Shown in pieces: positions 57,487 to 64,000 of a stretch of DNA of 64,000 bases. The stretch's first letter is position 1, and the number at the start of each line of letters is the position of its first letter. This DNA comes from Odiellus spinosus (Eukaryota; Arthropoda; Arachnida; Opiliones; Phalangiidae): contig OY987226.1 of the NCBI GenBank assembly GCA_963920705.1, positions 15,378,501 through 15,442,500 of the forward strand, written 5' to 3'. The translations under genes and the position numbers were made by a program. The notes beneath the pieces were generated by a model that did no database searches, was not told the origin of the DNA, and was given only the letters and a program-made list of their open reading frames with translations.

Positions 57487-57955
57487 TTAACTAACTTGAC
57501 CCTTGACACTGTTTCTACTTCCAGTGTGTATATACAAAGCATAAACGATCGTATTACTAGTTTGACCTCCATTCCCTAAAACTCGACATTCGCGATCACC
57601 ACCTCTAGATATGGTTCTCTCCAACAAAACCATTGACCCAAGCACAATCAAATTGATCCCACGATGATCACAACCAATCCTAACAAACTCGCGACTAGCT
57701 GCGTGTATAGACCCGACTGCGAGATAAGCTTCAAATATCCCAAGTACAGTAAATTGGTTCCCGTTTTTTAGGTGAAATTCGAGTCTCTGTTTTTCTCCTT
57801 TCAATCATAAAGTTTTCTCCTTTAGAAATCATTGGGTACAAAGCTATAGCTTGGATATCATCTCCAAGAAAAAAAACGCTTGGTTTTATAATGAAACGTG
57901 GATTTGTTAGTGGTGAAAGCATGGAATAACTCTGAAAATATGAGCCAGGACACAA
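57487..57955. other. region open on both strands, status unclear
   Basis: Minus-strand frames of 105 and 74 codons (57487-57804, 57731-57955) overlap, and a plus-strand frame of about 54 codons follows an acceptor-like TTTTTTAG at 57771. No frame shows a recognisable domain. Low stop density on both strands at about 40% G+C points to an unidentified repeat or chance rather than to a gene. Confidence 0.2.
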
Positions 57956-57959
57956 GGAA

Positions 57960-59365
57960 ACACGTTGGTCCCCTTAAAGGGATAATATAACGTCAAATTT
58001 ATTCTAATTTGGAATTAATTTTAAATTTTCCTAATATATATATTGATAATTCTATTTTTCTTTCGAACTTTGAAGTGAACATAAATATTTGTCATTAGAA
58101 ATTATACAACATTCGTGTACCTTAATAAAAAGGAATGTAAAGTTAATTACCTTACTTAAATTTAAAAAATTCGAGTTATTAAAATTAAATAAGATTACAG
58201 AAAAATCGACGAACTTTCAAGTTCATTTTGATACGTAAATATTGTTTAAATTTATTATTATCCTGCAGCTAAATAGGTGTGGTTTTTATTGGTGTATCAC
58301 AAAACTCTCTATAAACTGATTACACCCACCCCAATACACTAAAAACTCTGCTCCAAATAAATAGCCAGCACAATTAAGTGTTTTAGTACCAAATAAAAAA
58401 TAAAAAAAATCCCATACAAGTTCGCTTTTCGTCAATAGCTCCCCCCACTTAAAGGTCCAAAAGCGTAGTCCTTCGCGATTGGTCAAAATTGTGGCCAACT
58501 TATAAACAGTCAAAATTCCACTTGAAAATACCCTTTCGTTGGCTTTGGGTGATATTGTTATGGTATGTTATGGCAACATACCATTTAAACTTTATAACAT
58601 TTATTTAGTTTAACGCTTTTAAACAGTTTAAAAATTTAAAAAGCGAAGAGATTAAGGTTCTATCTAGAGAACAGCACTTACTCCACCTCCACCATCTCAC
58701 GCCAAGGAAAAGCAATCCTGTATGGAATTCTTTTAATTTTAAAGGTGTTATAAGATTATGACTATATGGTGCATAGTACATTATCCCTTGCTTATAAAAC
58801 GTCCAACCAAAATCCTTCAAACAAACCCCGTTAAAAAAATCTCGACTATGGTCTCAAAACGGGTACATCACGCGGCCCGCAAATACCGAAGATTATAGAT
58901 GGTCTATCAAGAAAGGCCCATGGTTCCAAAACGCCCCAATTAGTGGGGCCAGTCAGCTTGAGGAATGCATATTATAAGGATACTCTGGGACTATAATACG
59001 CTATCTAGAGCTATAAGGGGGGAGTTGCCCCGGGCCGAGAAACTTCTCCAAGCCGATTCATTATGACTGATCCCTTTTTGGGTCCCCGGGAGTACAGATT
59101 TAGGATAATATAACCGGAATTGCTGATTGAAACGATACGAGAAGATATTTTCCTTCCCTATATAATATAGCCTTGAGTTATTGGTTAAAATAGATTATTG
59201 AAGAGCAACAAGACTTAATTGGTTACACGAACTCTCTATGGTCCAATTTTAAAATTAAATTGCCTTACAAAAGTAATTAATTTCCAAATTTCGAAAACTA
59301 AAGCAACGATCAATCTAGACATTTTGAATTGCGTTTAGAATCTTCAACATTACTTTCTATGGTAA
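57960..59365. other. no recognised gene; perfect 10-bp-stem hairpin near 58559
   Basis: ATGGTATGTT and AACATACCAT form a hairpin at about 58560-58584. Minus frames at 58286-58513 and 58605-58820 show no domain. Confidence 0.4.
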
Positions 59366-59369
59366 AAAA

Positions 59370-59497
59370 AAATGATTTTTTACCCCAAAGCTATATCAAA
59401 CTATTGTTTGAAAATTCTCGAATACTTTTTTTGGCACATTGTTTCCAAAAATAAATTCAAAATCTATTCCATTTTTTGCTCTAAGTTTCCTTTTAAT
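59370..59497. mobile_element. relic of TTAA family T3
   Basis: Right half only: TTTCCAAAAATAAATTCAAA and TTTTTTGCTCTAAGTTTCC then TTTTAA, matching 50400-50522. Confidence 0.5.
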
Positions 59498-59679
59498 AGA
59501 TGAGCCATTTTTTATTAGACTTCATTCTTTTTCCCTTTAAACGTATATAAATAATGGCCAAAACAATCTTTTCAGTAAGGAGTATACTTGCAAACTTGTA
59601 AATAACACCCAAGTAAAACTAAAAACAATGTACACAAGAACAAAATTTCATTGTAAAAACTGATCTTTACAAAGTATAC

Positions 59680-59706
59680 TATATATATAAAGAAGCAATT
59701 CAGTTC
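59680..59706 (+). promoter_or_regulatory. TATA box and arthropod-type initiator
   Basis: TATATATATAAAG (59680-59692) is followed by TTCAGTT (59699-59705), a perfect match to the arthropod initiator TCAGTY. From the first T to the initiator A is about 22 bp, shorter than the usual 30. Downstream CpG-containing sequence leads to an ATG at 59902 that opens only 20 codons (MERKKVIFWLP...), so any gene here would need splicing. Confidence 0.35.
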
Positions 59707-60006
59707 GCACTCGCTACATGATTCTACACTACACGCGTACCTAGAGTCAGATTGTTACTTTCGTAAGGAAAGGACGCGTTCGTGTAGTTGGAAGCCAAAG
59801 AACAGCGCCGCTGAGAGAAGTCAGCCAAAGTAAAAACAGTCTTTGGCAAACAGAAGGAATTTCCGAGTTGAGTAGATAACATCACAGAGCCTCATACAAC
59901 GATGGAAAGAAAGAAAGTTATTTTTTGGCTTCCCGAGAATTTCGGGTGTTTTTCACCAAACTAAGCGGAATGAACCGTTATTAGATGGTATGAAAAGAAA
60001 GTTTAA

Positions 60007-60685
60007 AGTGATGCTCTCATCACATGAAACCTTTTGAATGGGTGTACCCCTAAACAGCGGTTCCCCAAATAAAGGATGTTTTATAAAATAGAGAGCGCTT
60101 TATCGAGAAATGTTATTTAGGGGAAACGAGTTTTGCAACTAGGCTGTTTTGAGATTTAAAATAGCCGGTGCGACATAGCATCATTACGACATAGCCTCAT
60201 TGCGGGGACCGCGTTTTAGGGTGCATCCCTTTGCACCAACATAAAAATTAAAATGCCAAAAGTATAGCAAAAAAAATCGTTTGATGACATAGAATGTGGG
60301 ATAAACGATAAGTTTCAAATTAAAGGTATAGGACCTTCTGGCGCATCCCTTTTAGACCAACTTCAAGATTAAAAATGTAATTTTTTTTAGTTTGATGACG
60401 TATATTGTGGGATAAACCATATCATTTTAAAGGTAGGACATTCTGGGTTAAATATTTTACGAAGGAGACCGCGTGAAAGCAACCTATCACTTGTGAGAAT
60501 GGGCGAGAATCTACTGCTGGTTCTATAAAGAGCACGTTTACAAAAATTTTGAAGATTGTGATTACAATTTTTATTGTTGTGGTTATTGTTTCTATGGCAT
60601 ATGTAAATATATTTACAATCGTTATTTTCGAAATTGCTACTTAAATTACAGTTGGATTTCGTGCGAAAATGGTGACAGCATCCCT
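60007..60685. mobile_element. TTAA-flanked element, family T4 (679 bp)
   Basis: TTAA at 60003-60006 and 60686-60689. Left end AGTGATGCTCTCATCAC and inverted right end AGGGATGCTGTCACCAT. Inside, CGACATAGC is repeated at 60170 and 60188, and a 121-bp unit with GCATCCCTTT and GATGACATAGAATGTGGGAT is duplicated (60215-60450). No coding capacity. Confidence 0.65.
60215..60450. repeat. tandem duplication, period about 121 bp
   Basis: GCATCCCTTTGCACCAAC at 60222 recurs as GCATCCCTTTTAGACCAAC at 60343, and TTTGATGACATAGAATGTGG recurs as TTTGATGACGTATATTGTGG at the same spacing. Confidence 0.75.
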
Positions 60686-60689
60686 TTAA

Positions 60690-61090
60690 GATACAGGTTA
60701 TGAAGGGAAACTTAGAAATACGTTAAATTAGACTTGGAAAGCGTTCGGCTTCGCTTGGTGAACAAATCGCAATTTTTATCTGGCGTAGATGATCGCTAAC
60801 GAAATCACGTAGCTTATACCGTTTGAAAGCGATGAAATACAAACGCCAAGTGAGAGAGAGAGACAGAGAAAATATACTAGAGGTATACTTTAAAAAAAAA
60901 AGTACCAATTTGAAACGGATGGGGATTATTTACATCCACGGGTTTTTCGAGACTATGAAGGATTGCTCTTATATACTCTCGTAAAAATAAAAACTATTTC
61001 ATAGAACCTTCATCCTAATTTCAAGCCAATTAAAATTGTAGAGGGTATTTTGGTTCCATAAAATTTATATATAAGGGTTAGAGGCTATTC
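60690..61090. other. no recognised feature
   Basis: A short GA run (60850-60875) and AT-rich sequence. The 61-codon minus frame lacks a domain. Confidence 0.4.
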
Positions 61091-61094
61091 GAAT

Positions 61095-61800
61095 CTAACG
61101 CACGAGTCACTAGACGATATACTGAATCAAACGCACCCTAAACTAGACGATATTCTGAATCAAACGCACCCTAAACTAGGGGATATTCTGAATCAAACTA
61201 CCAGAAACTAGACGGTATTTTGAATGAAACGCACAGTAACTAAACGATATTCTGAATCAAACGCACCAGTAACTAGACGACATTCTGAATCAAACGCATT
61301 AGATACGATATTTTGAATCAAACGCATTAGATGCGATATTTTGAATCAAACGCATTAGATACGATATTCTGAATCAAACGCATTAGATACGACATTCTGA
61401 ATCAAACGCACGCCAAACTAGAGGATATACTGAATCAAACGCACCCCAAAACTAGAGGATATTCTGAATCAAACTACCAGAAACTCGACGATATTCTAAT
61501 TAAATGCACCCCAAGCTAGACGACATTCTGAACCAAACACACCAGAAACTAGACGACATTCTGAACCAAACGCACCAGAAACTAGACATTATTTTGAATC
61601 AAACGCACCACAAACAAGGCAATATTTTGAATCAAACGCACCACAAACAAGAAAGTGGACCATATTCTGAATGATTAATTGAAAACTAAACTATATTCCG
61701 AATCAAACGTACTGAAAACTAAACTATATCTAAATCTATTACACCATGAACTAGACGATATATTTAAAATGTATCTCACAAGAAACTATAGATGATATTC
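61095..61800. repeat. minisatellite, 22-30 bp units
   Basis: About 25 units of the type CTAGACGATATTCTGAATCA plus AACGCACC, with a shorter subtype (ATTAGATACGATATTCTGAA) at 61295-61400. The right end is decayed. Confidence 0.93.
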
Positions 61801-62067
61801 TGACTTAAAATTTGGTTGTAATGTTTCAGAAGCAAATATTCGAAATATTTCATAATTAAATGAGACGACTTAAATAAAACCCATGAATAATTCATGATGA
61901 ATTCTTTTGGGCGATATATAAAACTGAACACTGTCTAATTATTTAAAAACAAACGACCGAGGAGGTGAATTAACGAAACGTAAAATTTCTTTTGGCAAGT
62001 GGCCGAAAAATCCAAGAAATTCTTCAAAGCTGCCAACACAAGACAATATCTCTCATTTTTCCAAATG

Positions 62068-62099
<32 letters not shown>

Positions 62100-62880
62100 A
62101 AATAAAATAAAAAAATTCTTATCTTGGGCGGCTTTAGAGTCGAATTAGAGGGCTAGAATTGACGGCGTAACGGTGAATCGGGCGCGGATTTCCAAACGTA
62201 TATCTGTTATGACAAGCGTGACTACTAGATACACTTATACGTATAAAGCTGCAATCGCTTATAATCTTAGAAAGAACATACATCCCATTGAAAACCAAGT
62301 TTTATATGATAATTGTGGAGCATTCCCGGGTTGTAATTTCGTATAGATCCCTAACTCGAGGTGTCTACATCAGAGCTATGGAAATTGCCTAGAATAGAAA
62401 TAAACAGGCTGCTTACGTCAACTACGATACAAATTAAGATGGCAACATCCTAACACCCCTCCTATTCTCGCGTAGAAAAGATGTGATCTTTCGACCTCAA
62501 ACATATTTCGGACGACGCCGAAGTCGGAGTCAATTCGACGTAACGTTAAATAATATTCACTACGAGCGAAAATTTCAAGAAATTCCCTCACTAAAGTTTA
62601 TTATACTTTGAATTGACACCGGGGAAAAAGATATATACATCCAGTTACCGTTAACGTGGAGATAAAATTAGTTTTGGTTCGTACGTGTTATCAATTTAAC
62701 TTGAAATATACTATTTATATTCAGTTATAGTCTTGTAATGAACAAAAATTCTGACTCAAAAACCGTTGCTTAGAATTATGAAAATTTGAAGGGTTAGGGA
62801 CCCCAAAAATAAATGTTTTCATTATTCTATTCTTTCGCAACTGTATAACAGTACAAACCTCCCTATTTCCATACACATAT
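61801..62880. other. no recognised gene; A30 tract at 62068-62097
   Basis: Contains a 30-A homopolymer. The minus frame 62721-62954 overlaps the repeat arms that follow and has no domain. Confidence 0.4.
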
Positions 62881-62884
62881 TTGG

Positions 62885-63225
62885 TAATGTTCCAATTGCG
62901 TAGTTCTCCATTGCGCAGTTCCCATAAGCCCATTTCCATTTGCGCAGTTTTCATTTCGGTTAGGTTAGTGCATACAAATTAGAGGTGGGGGTTTGGACAA
63001 GATAATCCAAAATATTTTGTTAATCAGTTAGTTATTAATATTAATCAGTTTAATATTTCGATAACCGTACATGGATAATTTCAAATTAAGAATTAAGATA
63101 AAACGAACAGAAATTATCATGCACAAACCCTCACCTCTAATACAAATAAATTAATGGTAAACTGTACAAATGGTAAACTGCGCAAGTGAAAATGCGTAAA
63201 TGGGAAACTGCGCGTGTGAACCCAA
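62885..63225. repeat. palindromic minisatellite arms around a TTAGG tract, locus 2
   Basis: The left arm (62885-62957) repeats CCATTGCGCAGTT and CCATTTGCGCAGTTTTC. The right arm (63150-63225) repeats its inverse (AAATGGTAAACTGCGCAAGT, AATGGGAAACTGCGC). CGGTTAGGTTAG lies at the turning point (62958-62969), and the hAT MITE at 62980-63139 has inserted just beside it. Same architecture as 42715-43165 with a different arm motif. Confidence 0.7.
62980..63139. mobile_element. hAT-type MITE, copy 4 (160 bp)
   Basis: Starts TAGAGGTGGGGGTTTGGACA, ends ACAAACCCTCACCTCTA, with the exact target duplication ATACAAAT at 62972-62979 and 63140-63147. Shorter than the other copies by an internal deletion around the ATTTATCATAGAC region. 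Confidence 0.92.
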
Positions 63226-64000
63226 ACCTTTCATAATATAATATATAAAATTTATAACCAAAAATGGGAAAAAGAGGGCATATAGCCCTTTAAGTTCTTT
63301 CTAAGGATCTAACTTAAGTATAGATTTAGCCGATGATGGGGAAATGTGGCAGCATAGGAGTCAAATTACAGACTATGCGCGGAGAAGGCGAAGTCTAGAG
63401 AAATAGAGAGAGAAGTTTTGACGCATTAGCCGCCGACCTTCTCCAATCTTCGACCTGTCGGATTCGTTAGAGTTTTTGGTGTTAGATTAATAATAAATCG
63501 TTTGAGCTTGTAAAGTAACGTAAAAAGCGCCAACAAATTTTATTGGTTTAACTTCGCTTCAATGCGATTTTCATATAAGTCTGTCTGTCTGAAAAAATTA
63601 TTCTAAAATAAAATTTTCAACAATAGGTAAATATTTTAAATGGCTTACTCCCCATGTTTTTAAGATATCACTGCCTACGTACGTCATATGCCTTTAAAGG
63701 TACAGACCGGGATAAAAAAAAGTGTGTCTTAAATTATAGAGCGTATATTAAAACGACTAATATCATATCGCAAAAAATTTAATAGTTTGTAGATATTAAG
63801 ATATTTGCGTTTATTATAAGCAAAAAGTGATCTCTAGTGAACGCCTTTTTAGTTTCTTCATACCCTTTCGATGCCTGCTGAGGATCGGCTTCGCCGATTG
63901 GTTTATTTCTCACCTAAAGTCACTTGACTGTAGCTGAAAATAGATGTGGGTATAAGCGCGCTCAATTTCTTTAGAGTCAAATAAGATATGCCGGGCCGAA
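63226..64000. other. no recognised feature
   Basis: AT-rich. A small inverted pair (GGAGAAGGCG / CGACCTTCTCC) at 63380-63447 and a GGATCGGCTTCGCCGATTGG hairpin near 63882 are visible, neither assignable. Confidence 0.4.

Overview
The window looks like nuclear DNA of an animal, most likely an arthropod. It is strongly AT-rich, CpG is not depleted, and it carries many minisatellites, long homopolymers, a 148-bp CT microsatellite and dozens of short non-autonomous DNA transposons. A perfect six-copy GGTTA tract (the arthropod TTAGG telomere repeat) at 42928-42957 points to Arthropoda, and possibly an insect; that assignment is an inference from one motif. There are no bacterial-type operons, no tRNA or rRNA genes that I can recognise, and no long open reading frame free of repeats. 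Almost every open frame of 60-136 codons is a chance or repeat-derived frame.

The best-supported gene piece is on the minus strand at 7083-7158: an ATG followed by a hydrophobic signal-peptide-like stretch that runs into a GTGAGT donor in phase 1, the usual layout of a first coding exon of a secreted protein. Its putative intron runs leftward and holds a 23-bp minisatellite (6297-6842). A small phase-compatible second exon is conceivable at 4471-4556 but weak. Other gene-related signals are regulatory: a block at 11640-12060 with four E2F-like sites and a perfect RFX X-box, a second block at 31800-31920 with an E2F-like site, an octamer and two inverted CCAAT boxes, a CpG- and GA-rich block at 41370-41870, and a TATA/initiator pair near 59690.

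Most of the explained sequence is mobile or tandem. I could delimit: (1) four copies of a 160-181 bp hAT-type MITE, each with an exact 8-bp target duplication (268-440, 16488-16667, 46590-46770, 62980-63139); (2) several TTAA-flanked families, one with two copies of exactly 417 bp (33412-33828, 43456-43872) and a third copy into which a hAT MITE has jumped; (3) two copies of an element with 7-bp duplications (23476-23793, 29338-29628); (4) one sharp 278-bp element with a 9-bp duplication and 33-bp terminal repeats (48636-48913); (5) a family ending in a TGTGAACG-type motif (16829-17107, 56878-57146, 35377-35474); (6) several older repeat pairs. Minisatellites with 23-30 bp units lie at about 5.0, 6.3, 25.1, 40.4, 42.1, 53.0 and 61.1 kb.

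The most unusual structures are two related arrays of tandem hairpins (1954-2315, three units; 55768-56217, four units). Each hairpin is about 100 nt and is joined to the next by a 15-32 nt linker. Equally odd are two loci (42715-43165 and 62885-63225) where a short TTAGG tract sits at the turning point between two minisatellite arms of opposite orientation. Neither is explained by a standard feature class.
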